Source of the DNA: Polymyxa betae
Taxonomy: Eukaryota; Endomyxa; Phytomyxea; Plasmodiophorida; Plasmodiophoridae
Direction: 5' to 3'
DNA: 28,841 nt
Assembly (NCBI GenBank): GCA_003693705.1
Contig: RBZT01000830.1
Coordinates: 1 to 28,841, forward strand
The notes under the pieces are model-generated. The model was not told the origin of the DNA. It did no database searches and worked only from the letters and a program-made list of their open reading frames with translations. The number at the start of each line of letters is the position of its first letter. Position 1 is the stretch's first letter. The position numbers and the translations under genes were made by a program. This document shows positions 1 through 9,115 of the stretch, in pieces.

Positions 1-21
1 AAAACCTTGCCAGAACCCCAG

Positions 22-748
22 TTAAAATGGGTCAGTTCCAACCGGAGCAGCAGTCGTACAGATAGCATCGCCTTCAGCGTTCAATACGAGATATTCAGTC
101 CGCCGATGCAAGCAATAAAGATAATCGTCTTATTCGCAAAATGCTGTAAGAAATCAGGACGACGCGAGAACGAGAAGCAAACCGGCTACCTTGGACGAGA
201 TCGAACCGGGTGAAGCGCTCTTCAGGAATGTTATCCCATAGCTCGCCATGGAATAGAATGCAGTCGAGGAACCTGTCGTAGATGGGAACGAGCTCAACCA
301 TGATGGCAATCGGCTAATCTATCAAAAGGTTTAATACAATACTACAGAGGTATAATCGGCGGCAAACTGACCGGATGACCTTGATCGAGACGTTCGAGTC
401 GCCTGGTGAGCGCCATCCATCAACGCGCCCAAAGCCGATGACCACCGTAGACAACCCCCGGAGAGCGAAGATTCTGGTCTCCGGCGTCTTCTCCGAACAG
501 GAAGCGGCCGATGTCAAAGCTAACAATACGTTTGGGCAGAGCAGGAAGACATTCGGAGATATTCGGACGAATGATCGGGTCAAGCTGGCCCCGAGAACTC
601 AATCGGGGTCATCGGTTTCCATCTTCAAATGCTTGGAAACGCCGTCGCTCTTGCCATCTACATCGCTGGCTTTCATAGGTAGGCAGCGGCGCCAGTGATT
701 ACTACCCGGATGTAGTGTCGAACGGCGCCGGATATTGCTATCGTTCAT
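22..748 (-). CDS. Unrecognised protein, five-exon model
   Basis: I do not recognise this protein. A continuous frame is obtained by joining exons 641-748, 456-584, 346-402, 190-313 and 22-128, with every junction in phase and every intron GT...AG (33 to 61 nt). The C-terminal part reads well, with an aromatic-rich, acidic stretch ending DLVQDDYLYCLHRRTEYLVL and a short tail ending GTDPF before TAA at 22-24. The start is uncertain: ATG at 748 gives the longest product and ATG at 676 is in the same frame. The first two introns lack a clear branch site, so the N-terminal half is the weakest part. No signal peptide, transmembrane segment or known motif is visible. It is followed on the same strand, head to tail, by the secreted gene ending at 837. 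Confidence 0.4.
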
Positions 749-836
749 TTTCTCAATATTCGGGATTCTCTCACAATGAATGGACGCAAGCAAAATAATA
801 TCGAATCAATGATTTAATCGATAGATGCAGGATAGA

Positions 837-2808
837 TCATGCTTGAGAAGCGAATTCGGGTTTCGACTTCACCATTCCGATCCTAATCAGAGCGCAAATC
901 AACTTCTAGTCAAATAGTCCAATAAAACTTACTTTAAAGAAGGTTTGCTCATCAAATGGCTCGGGACATTGGACATAATCAGCTCGTAACGAGCCAAATA
1001 CGCCTGACAGATCTGGTCCCAGTTCGCCGCCATCAGTTGCTTCTTCAGGGCGGTGATGATCAGGTGGCAGTCGTGGCCGTTGACCACCAGGTTCTTCTGC
1101 GAGCGAAACATCAACTTCCAGAACCATCCGCGTTCCTTCTTGTAAGTCATGTTTGGGTCGATCCGAGGTAGGACACTCTCAAGGGCATCGCCGATGATGT
1201 TGGTCAGGTTAGGGATTCGCTTCAACCGATGGGCGACAATCTTACCCATTTCACGGTTGAAGTCTTTGACCTGTTTTTCCGACAAATTTTGCAGAATTTG
1301 TGAAACAACGCATGAGGCATCGAGTTCGCTGGACTCGTCGTTCGACAATAGCTGATTTAGACGCTCGCTATTTTGGGCCAGGTAGTTCAAACAGTCTTTA
1401 AGCGTGGCATCGGCATAAAGGTCGGCAACTTGGTCAGCGATCTTCAGAAGCGCTGCCTTCAGGCAGTCTTCGATATTCTTGTTTCCAAACATGATGTCCT
1501 CCATACTGGAAAGCAGCGGAGAGAGCAGCTTTTCGCCCTTCATTTTCGATGCCAGCCAGGGCACAGGGGATTTCGGTTCATACCAATGCAGGACATACTG
1601 GACGCCTTTGTGTTGGACATCGACTACAGCAAATGATCAGAGGAAAGGACAACATAGAAGTGTGTGATGAGCGCAACATTTTAAACAGAGATTACGCAGA
1701 AAAGAAGCGAAAGATTTGGCGACTGCGCAACAGTTGAGAAAAAAGATTGCGCAAAAAAGACGCGAGAGATTTGGCGATCTCGCAACATTTTAAACAGAGA
1801 ATTGCGCAGATAAAAAGATGCGAAAGATTTAGCGATATTATCGCAGGAAAAAAGTACGTGAATGAAATGAGTGAAAGGTAAAATATACTGCTAAAATTTC
1901 AAATGCGGCAGTAGTGACTTGGATGATTGCAAATCGCTTACCGTGGACGTAACAGAAATGCTGGAATAGATCTTCCGGTAATTCAGGTGATCCTTTTGAG
2001 ACTATACATTCGATGACTTTGTCGCAAATCTGATGAAGATGACAAGTGGGAAGCGGGTGGGCCTGATCTATCAGCGATTTCAGTGACGATATTCATGTAA
2101 ACAAATGGTGATTTTTCTACCCGTAGAAATGTAATCGATCGAGATCCATGAATCCCGGCCGTCGTTCGTCCAGTTCAGCACATTCGGAGCGGCAACAAAA
2201 GGCTCCTGCGTCAGGTCCACTGACCACCAGAGGGCTCGCAGTCCCAGCGCCTCCGATAACGATGATGACGTTCGCAGCTCCGGCGTCACTTCCGTCGAGG
2301 TCGAGGAGGTTCGCAGCCCCGGCTTCAGTTCCGTCAAAGACACGAACACTGGTTGCTGTTCCGACGCCAGATCCGTCGACGTCGAGGAGGTTGGCAGCGC
2401 CGGATTCAGTTCCGTCGACGACCTGAGAATTGGTTGCTCAGGAGTCAAATCCGCCGATGACGACGAACTTCGCAAACGCAGCCGCGGCTCCAAGTCCGCC
2501 AGCGACTTGAAAGCTGATTGAAGCCTTGGCCTCAGATCCGACGTGGATGTAGATGGCTTCAACGACGTGGTTGTGGGCGAGTCCCATGTCGACGTTGGAG
2601 CCTTCTGCGTCAAATCCGAGAGCGACGAGGAGGTTGACATTCTTGGCGAATTCGACGACGTGGAATCGCGCAGCTCCAGCTCCAGCTTTAACGACGTGTA
2701 GGCTGGTGGCGCCATTTGGAACGGCCTGATTTTGTTGGAGCGGCGGTAGTCTTGCGACGCAGCATGGGAACCCCAGGCCAGCAGGCAGATCAGCAGCAAT
2801 TGCGACAT
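837..2808 (-). CDS. Secreted protein with 13-residue S/T-rich repeats and helical C-terminal domain
   Basis: Model of 516 residues from exons 2121-2808, 1942-2067, 933-1623 and 837-882; phases agree at all three junctions. The ATG at 2808 begins a clear signal peptide (MSQLLLICLLAWGSHAAS). Residues of roughly 60-190 form a low-complexity array with a period near 13, pattern [ST]-S-x-[DE]-[LV]-x-P-x-L, about eight copies. A W-rich patch follows (ALWWSV, VLNWTND). The C-terminal 280 residues are different: charged, leucine-rich and predicted helical, with few cysteines and no family I can name. Exon 1 alone also reads to an in-frame stop at 2080, so a shorter 242-residue form from intron retention is possible. 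The third intron is unusually long (318 nt) and holds a minisatellite. An S/T-rich repeat region suggests O-glycosylation or a surface/wall location; that is inference. Cell-surface or effector role is plausible but unproven. Confidence 0.6.
1671..1841. repeat. Intronic minisatellite, three units of about 54-61 nt
   Basis: Three imperfect tandem copies start at 1671, 1725 and 1780. Each contains GCGCAAC (CGCAAC in the third), an AT-rich stretch, an ACGCAGA/GCGCAAA-like core, and ends in GATTTGGCGA or GATTTAGCGA. Copies 1 and 3 are closest to each other through CATTTTAAACAGAG. The array fills most of the 318-nt intron (1624-1941) of the secreted S/T-repeat gene, and expansion of the array explains why this intron is several times longer than its neighbours. 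Confidence 0.75.
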
Positions 2809-3077
2809 TTTCAATGAATGATCCGAAGCTGGGAAATCCCCGTCAGGGCTCCGTCGCGGGTCATGTCATTCCGTCCAGTTGGTCGGCCATGACCCGTCCT
2901 GTCCGACCACTGGCGTCTGACTAAAACCCTAGAACCCTAGGCGCCAGTGCGGACATTTTTTTGGATTGACATCATGTTCTGGCCATACTGATCGATTTTA
3001 GATCAAAATTTTCGACACTTTTTGTGGGAAAATTGCGGAAAAAGGGGTTTTAGACCATTCTAGACTTTAGGCAGATG
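2809..3077. other. Upstream region of the S/T-repeat gene with nested inverted repeats
   Basis: No coding sequence seen. Two overlapping inverted repeats lie just upstream of the ATG at 2808: CGGGTCATG (2857-2865) with CATGACCCG (2888-2896), and GGTCGG (2881-2886) with CCGACC (2903-2908). They could be operator-like sites or a 5' UTR structure. Two AACCCTAG copies lie near 2926-2940 but do not form a telomere-like array. Confidence 0.4.
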
Positions 3078-4237
3078 CTACCGTTTTCCCCCGCACATAA
3101 GGCATATGCCTTATATTCAAGGGTGGATATTTTTTTGCCATTCTCGCCTACGGTAGTCTATTCCTCGAAGATAAGGCATATGCCCTGTATTCAAGGTAAC
3201 GTAAAGTATGCCTTCTATTCAAGGGTTCTACATTCCATTGTTGGTGAAAGTCCGTGTGCCTAATATTCGAGGTTTTGGACATTTGTTAACATTTTGCAGC
3301 GCAGCGCAAGCTCTTTATTCAGATGTATCTGGAAGACGAGCCGTCTAAATTATTTATGGCCCATTTACCTAATACTAAACTACAACCATGTCTGACACTG
3401 CCGGCCGTCTCGTCGCGCCGTCTCCTTCAACAGGATCCGCATTATACTTCTATTTCAATCTTTGCTCGGGGTTCCGAACCTCAATATCAATAAGAAAGAG
3501 CTGTACTAACGTTGAAAACTCTATTCATTTTATTGAGCTTCAAAATCCTCGAATAAAGGGACCAGAATCCAATCCCTTGAGAGGCTGGTTCAAGTGGAAT
3601 AAATGCGCATGCGCAATTCACCGGAATTTTCCATTCCACCAATCAGATTCCCCGTCCCGCATTTTCCACCGCGGCTATCGTCTGGGGGATGTCATTATCA
3701 AACGAAGCTATTGCTGCAATTGTCGGTAGTCTTAATGCTCTAATTAATGCCATTGTTCATTTGAGTTCCGGGGCTGCCCAAATGGTAACTGAGGTCGCTT
3801 CCAATTGTGATGTCGGGCCTATCGAGCATCGATTTCTCGTAGAGATTCTATCAGATATCCACAATTTCCGGTAGCAAAATGTTTCAGCAATTTAGATGGT
3901 CGCCCTCTTGCCCGCATGTTCGTCCCATGGCTAGACAAGGTGGAAGGAGCTAGTTTCGGGACCGATTCAGTCGACATGGCTGACGCCCAGAACCGGAGAA
4001 ATTGCAAAGAATGCAACTCCCAGTGGGCGCAACCCTGGCGCAGCCCTTAAAAATCTGCTGCCGCATTTTCCGCCCGCTGCACTTTTCAACCGCATTTTCC
4101 TTTATTGCGCATTTATTCCCCGCATATTTTCACACTTGAACCAGCCTCTGCACACCACGCAGTTTTCGAATAGAAGGCCCATGTGCCTTCTACTCAAATA
4201 CAAGGCACTGTGCCTTATGTGCGGGGGAAAACGGTAG
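3078..4237. mobile_element. Non-autonomous DNA transposon (MITE-like) with 27-bp perfect terminal inverted repeats
   Basis: The left end begins CTACCGTTTTCCCCCGCACA at 3078 and the same sequence occurs inverted ending at 4237. The match is perfect for 27 bp (3078-3104 against 4211-4237) and continues imperfectly. If the TA inside CTACCG/CGGTAG is taken as the duplicated target, the flanks fit a TA target-site duplication as in Tc1/mariner elements; other choices give no duplication. Sub-terminal palindromes (GGCATATGCC at 3101, again near 3177; AAGGCACTGTGCCTT near 4203) and repeated TATTCAAGG boxes lie inside both ends and look like transposase-binding repeats. Reading frames inside are short and resemble no transposase, so it is probably mobilised in trans. 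Confidence 0.75.
3581..4148. repeat. Inner inverted-repeat unit nested in the transposon
   Basis: GAGGCTGGTTCAAGTG at 3581-3596 is repeated inverted at 4133-4148, and the adjoining GGAATAAATGCGCA (3596-3609) is inverted at 4106-4119. The right arm has 13 extra bases between these two blocks. This defines a 568-bp foldback unit inside the larger element: either a second element inserted into the first or a composite end structure. I could not find a convincing target-site duplication around it. It contains no recognisable gene. Confidence 0.65.
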
Positions 4238-4262
4238 ATCAAATTGCAAACCCTAACACACT

Positions 4263-4782
4263 ATGCTCAATAATAGGCAGAGCGACTGTTTAGTAAGATT
4301 ACATGGCTGTGTTGAATGGAATTTTTTGTACCATACAATCGACCGTAACGATACATTTCGCAATTTGCTGCCTGCTGAACTGGATGCTCTACGAAGCTTC
4401 TGCTGCTGGCAAGCCAGTTTCTGCAATTCCGTCGATCATTCTCCATGGATATACTTAGTGTCTACAATCGAACTGGTTCTACCGGAACCAGATCGTTCGA
4501 TGTTGCAAGTATCGGGTAAGATAAAAGGCTGCCCGCATTACCATTGATTGTTCGTTTGTTTATTCGGGTTGTTACGCCATTAATAGGCAATGTAGGCGAC
4601 ACATTATCCGCATGTGCAGGGGCTGCAAGAACAGCAACTCGTACTAGAAATTCGGAGCTTCTTCCACCGTGGTATTCGCCTTGCTTTTTGGTGTGAATGT
4701 ACCGGTTTTGGCATCGTGGGACCTCTGCAATTTGCTTTCTCAGTTGATACTTCACCCGATGACAAATTTCTATCTTTTTTAA
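4263..4782 (+). CDS. Small unrecognised protein, three exons
   Basis: Model of 131 residues from exons 4263-4515, 4587-4690 and 4744-4782. Both introns have good borders (GTAAGA...AATAG and GTGTGA...TCTCAG) and the phases agree. The ATG at 4263 is the first in frame, only 25 nt beyond the right end of the transposon, so its promoter must lie in or next to that element. The product has no signal peptide, is fairly rich in cysteine and leucine, and matches no family I know. The stop at 4780-4782 overlaps an AATAAA signal (4781-4786), which supports the 3' end. Spurious reading is still possible. Confidence 0.4.
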
Positions 4783-4984
4783 TAAAAATTGTGAATTTTC
4801 CATTCGGTCTCGAAAGACCTACAGATGTGGTGATAACGACAAGTCGGTACCACTGGCGGTGACGCGACATTGACCCGGATGGCTCTTGATACAGTTTGCC
4901 TCACGGAGTGACCATCTTCCCATTCGAACCCGGTCTTGACCTGACTCGATTGAGCTCGCCTCACATTACTTTTGTCGTGAAATC

Positions 4985-5265
4985 ATGAGGGTGATCCTGA
5001 TCACATCGCTGATCCTGGTGGCGGTGTCAGCCATGAATCGTGGAGGCCGCTCCGGATGCGGCACAATATCGCGACAATCGTTGAGAAAACTGCGCCTGTG
5101 TCGTTATACAGAGGGAGGAATGTTGCGAAAAGGTCATTGTCCACTGGACAGTCTATTATTAGGCCTAAAAGGCCACAGGAAGTCTTAAATTTAGCAGTGT
5201 CGAGAGGAGTTGATGTCCAGTCGCAGGTACGGACTTCCCAGCTATTAGGGCAGATAATCACATAA
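4985..5265 (+). CDS. Possible small secreted protein, frame uncertain
   Basis: ATG at 4985 starts a convincing signal-peptide-like segment (MRVILITSLILVAVSA). Read without splicing, that frame stops at 5188 after a basic, cysteine-containing tail. A second frame overlaps it from 5056 to 5265 and looks more protein-like (basic and polar, ending LLGQIIT). I found no intron of normal size that joins the signal peptide to the second frame, so either the short 67-residue product is real, or a frameshift (natural or a sequence error) separates the two parts. It lies between other putative secreted genes. Confidence 0.3.
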
Positions 5266-5392
5266 ACCCGAACCGGTTTTTAAGCTCGTTTCAGACCCAT
5301 CAATTCTTCATTCTGTTGTCAGTGTTGCATACTCAACCACTATCCCTGGTGGGTTCCCTCTCACTTACATCGTTCTATTATCGTACTAGTCC

Positions 5393-7370
5393 ATGATGCA
5401 TCCCATCTATCTGCTCGCAGCCATATTGTTCGTAGTCAACGGCGCTCATGCTGTGACTCTGACGGCGCCAGCTGCTACGGGTGTTGCTGCTCCCGTGCTC
5501 TCTCATTCAGCTCTCAGCGATGCACAACTGTTTGCGCCCACATTGAAACGTATCATGAAGCAGCCGATCGAAGCACGACAGTTTGCGCCCCCATCGATCT
5601 ATTCACGCCGATCGTCGTCTGGCGCCGTGAAGGCAGTCCCCTCGAATCAAGTCGAACCTATCGAGCAGACAGCGCAAGGCCCAGATGCCGACAAATGGGC
5701 GGACTTATTCTGTGCTGATTCGACGGAATCCCTGGATTATCCGCCCGATCTCTACATCATGACAATGATTATGATGGGCGGTTTCAATGACACAGACTTA
5801 GAGTTAATCATGAGCGGGGGGTAATCACTCCAAAACAACCTTCATTCTAAACTCTAAAATCCAAGCACAGGTTCCGCGATGTCTCTCCGGGTTCAGCCGA
5901 CAAACTGGTCAAGCTGATCCGCGAACGGTTGCAGAATCAGGTCCAGTACGAAATGAGCCTCAAGTCGAACATTGAGCCGCAAAGGGTCTGGGACAACGTA
6001 CTGACCCAGATCTTCAAATTTCGGTATGGTCGCGATTACCGTTTATGGGCGCTGCTGTTGAAATCGCTGTACGACTCCGGTGACATTGACTCCTGGAAAG
6101 TAACGAAGTGCTTCGTTGACTATTCCGAAGATTTCGTCGCGAAAAGGTGCTTTCTTATATTCTTTTAGCAGAAGCGGTTTGTTTTTCAAGTATTCTTCAC
6201 TAAGAGGAAAGATTACGTATTTTCAGTTCTCTTTGTTCAATGTTTCCTCTTAACGGCTTGAATACTCACTTTTTCGAAAGTTTTCGTGAAATTTCGTTTG
6301 CAAAATTGCAGCTCTGACCGTTTTCAGATTTCCCGACACCGATTCAGTAGCTGCGAACTTCGTTAACGGATGCGTTATTCTGGCTTCAATCAATGACGGG
6401 CTTGACTTCCTCTCATTGCTCATGGGACAGATCGTAGTCCAAGCGCTAGATCCTGAATATCCTGTGGAAAACGAGGAGCTGCGACGTCTCGTAAAACTCG
6501 TTGTCCTTATATCGCCAAAGATCGCCTTAGAGCCATTTGAGATTTTTGACAAACTCATCATGAACGGCGGTAATCACTCCAAAACAACCTTCATTCTAAA
6601 CTCTAAAATCCTAGCACAGGTTCAGAAATGTCTCTTCGGACACAGCGGGCGAACTGGTCATGCTGGCCCGCGCACTGTTGCAGAGACAGGTCCAGCAAAA
6701 AATGAGCCTCAAGTCGAACATTGACCCGCAAATGGCCTGGGACAGCGTACTGACCCAGAACTTGGCTAATTCGTATCGCTGCGATTTCCGTTTATGGGCG
6801 CTGCTGTTGAAATCGCTGTACGACTCCGGTGACATTGACAAGAAAACAATAAGCAAGTTCCAGGTTGCCTATAGCGCTAATTTCGTCAGTGCGGAAAGGT
6901 GATTTTTACATTGTTTTAGCAGAAACGTTTTTTTTCTAGTATCCTTCACTAAGAGGGAAGATTTTGACGCATTTTTTTCTCTAATCGGCGTGATAAGCCA
7001 CTCTTTCGAAAGTTTTCTTGAATTCTACAAAAGTGTAGCTCTGATCGTTTTTCAGAGTATCACCCGACTCCGATTCAGAAGTTGCGAACCTCATTGACGG
7101 ATGCGCCATTCTGGCTTCAATCAACAACGACGAGCGTGTTTTCACCAAAATTCTATGGGAACTGATCAACCGCGAGCAGGATCAATTGCGAGTTCTGAAA
7201 ACCGTGACAGCGCGGAGCTGCGACGTCTCCTGAAACTGAGTATCCTGCTGGCGAACAAGGTGGCCAAGCTCGACTCTGACCTAGATTGGTACTTGACCAG
7301 CCACCTATTTTATGTCGTTTCGTCGGAGGTTGGCTGTTACGAAGAAATGTTACCCTATCTCCGTCAATGA
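5393..7370 (+). CDS. Secreted protein with tandemly duplicated exon module (second copy frameshifted)
   Basis: ATG at 5393 begins a signal peptide (MMHPIYLLAAILFVVNGAHA). Exon 1 is 5393-5820. Exon 2 (5871-6146) and exon 3 (6328-6569) form one module; exon 4 (6620-6898) and exon 5 (7056-7370) repeat it. Exons 2 and 4 share MSLKSNI, the W-[DN]-x-VLTQ motif and LWALLLKSLYDSGDID; exons 3 and 5 share the D-x-DS start and GC-x-ILASIN. The first-type introns (5821-5870 and 6570-6619) are nearly identical. In the second module one base is missing at the exon 3 donor, so exon 4 is out of phase, and exon 5 has an 8-nt excess that shifts its frame before the conserved ELRRL motif. So either only exons 1-3 give product, or the second half is decaying, or the sequence has errors. 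Family unknown; predicted helical and secreted. Confidence 0.55.
5814..6911 (+). repeat. Tandem duplication, about 750-nt offset, including introns
   Basis: The stretch from about 5814 (exon 1 end, first intron, exon 2, second intron start) recurs from about 6563. The short intron copies differ at very few positions, and a block in exon 2/4 (GACTCCGGTGACATTGAC and the bases before it) is identical over dozens of bases, while the following introns (6147-6327 and 6899-7055) keep only scattered similarity. Conservation of a non-coding intron argues for a fairly recent segmental duplication or gene conversion. Confidence 0.75.
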
Positions 7371-8025
7371 TCCCGCTTGAAATCTGCTGTCTTAACAAAC
7401 ATTTCTCTCTCTCTCATCAATACATTTTAATGGTTTTAGTTGTAATTACCGACTCTGCTTACGACTTTGTAGTAAATTGGTTGCTAACCACTGTATGGGG
7501 ATGTGTTTCGAAGCCTCCACTTACAAGGCGACATGAGGAATGACATTGATTGATGATCTCTCCGGCCAATAAATAATCAATCAAACTTCTGAAAAAATTT
7601 CGTTTTTCTAAAGCCTCTTTCACTTTCACAATACCCATAATAGAGAGAATCCACTCCCCATTCTTGGAGATTGGATTCGATCGGATTTGTATAGTTGATT
7701 GATTTTTGTCAACAGGCGGCGCTATTCCCTAAGCGCATGGCCGATAGTACTTTGGCACTGCCTTGATAGGTATCAGTGCCCCCTACTACCAATATCGGAG
7801 CTTTTCATAACTTCGCCCTTTTAATATCTTGATTTCGACTCTGCCCTATCAGCAGGACCTGTGAGAGCTACAACAAAGTAGGATAGGCACCCGCCCAATC
7901 CAACAACAGGGACTCGAATCCATGTACCCAAACCCCTGTAATACTCCCCTACTGGTTTCCAGCTTTCGGCTTATTGTCGTTATATATGGCAGCCTTTCCT
8001 GTGTGCACAGGCCAGGAAAATCCAT
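7371..8025. other. Gene-poor interval, nothing resolved
   Basis: No open frame or exon chain that I can support. The sequence at about 7,905-7,960 contains GGACTCGAATCC, the complement of a tRNA B-box-like GGATTCGAGTCC, in a setting that could be a decayed tRNA or SINE-like remnant, but no cloverleaf can be folded. Confidence 0.35.
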
Positions 8026-8390
8026 CTACATTGCATCCGGCACGATCCCATAAACGGTAATCTTCGCCCAGAAGGTTTCCTGTGCTTCAGCTTTTATTAC
8101 GGCTATAGCAGAGTCTGTTACTATTTGATCCCGAAAGAGGGGAAATCGTGATATTGCATGTAGCAGCGAGATCGGGGTAGATCTCATACATCTAGTGTAT
8201 GTTCTCATATATTCGATATATACAATCTCTACCCAGTCTTGGAGACAGCGACATCCGGCTTCGTCCCTTCCACGTCCGTAATAGCATCTTCTCGCGACGT
8301 CTGTGCCCGACACGTCATGGCGAAGCCGTCCCGCCGGGAACGGGCTCCGATCATGTCGTCGGCGAAAGTCGCACGCGTCCCATGATGGCA
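8026..8390 (-). CDS. Possible 3' part of an unrecognised spliced gene
   Basis: Exon 8233-8390 can be joined across a 41-nt GTAGAG...CACTAG intron (8192-8232) to exon 8026-8191, giving an open frame that ends IVPDAM before TAG at 8026-8028. The upstream border looks like an acceptor (TTTCAG before 8390), so the beginning would lie upstream, but I could not connect a start exon. Composition is ordinary and no domain is recognised. It could be an intergenic coincidence. Confidence 0.25.
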
Positions 8391-9115
8391 CTGAAATTCA
8401 AGCGCTGTTCGTCATGAACAAATTAAAGAGGCAGGACGTCTGGACGGTTGCCAGCAGTCAATTGGCCGGTTCATTGCGAAAGGTGATCCATCTGCATGGA
8501 CTCGCAATTGTTCGCTGCCTATGCAAACGTCCAGGGTAGGTAGGGCTTCTATCAGAACGCTGTTGAGGATTTTTCTGACTTTTTGATTAAATAACGCGTT
8601 TTTTTCTCATTTGCAAAATTTGGCAAATTTTGGCGGAAAATGACGTGGGCTTGAAGTGCGTGTCGTCTACTTTTTGCGTGTCTCCTTTTTCAGTCGAGAA
8701 TAAGCAAGAGACATGGTTGAAATAAACTCCTTATTTCCCGAATCTAACTTTATTATGAGCATTTACGACGAACTTGAATTCCAGTTTTCTGGATCAGATT
8801 GTTCCGTCCATTTCGGTCTACAGAATAAACTCGCTCCCAAATTTCGTTAGGGACAGAGTTTTGCTCACTCTTAGCCTTTTCGATCTTCTCCCATCTGCTA
8901 GGAAGGCAGTCATCGTAGACTGAAGACAGCCAACAACAGCCCGGGCAATGGCAGCTTCATCCTCCGAATCAGTTGATGTTATCATCTACTTTTTTGAAGA
9001 CGGTTATCTCCTTTTTGCGTTCCGGATTGAACTGCGTTTTATCTACTTATTGAAAAAGAAGGTCGGCGACCTCCTGAAATTATAAGGAGACGGAAAATGC
9101 GCTCCGTATGCAAGT
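8391..9115. other. Intergenic, nothing resolved
   Basis: No supported coding exon. T-rich TCTACTTTTT motifs recur at about 8668, 8987 and 9047, twice followed by CTCCTTTTT, which may be weak dispersed repeats. It lies downstream of the minus-strand PH gene, so its right part is probably 3' UTR. Confidence 0.35.

Noticed and set aside
1671-1841. CRISPR-like array
   Set aside because: The units adjoin without unique spacers, the sequence is eukaryotic and lies in an intron, so it is a minisatellite.
2148-2426. 92-codon plus-strand frame opposite the S/T-repeat exon
   Set aside because: It is a mirror of the repeat codons of the minus-strand gene, and has no signal or splice context of its own.
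2926-2942. AACCCTAG copies resembling telomere repeats
   Set aside because: Only two copies, no continuing array; a chance match.
7905-7960. tRNA-like segment on the minus strand (GGATTCGAGTCC B-box)
   Set aside because: No acceptor or T stem can be paired around it, so it is not called as a tRNA; a decayed remnant remains possible.
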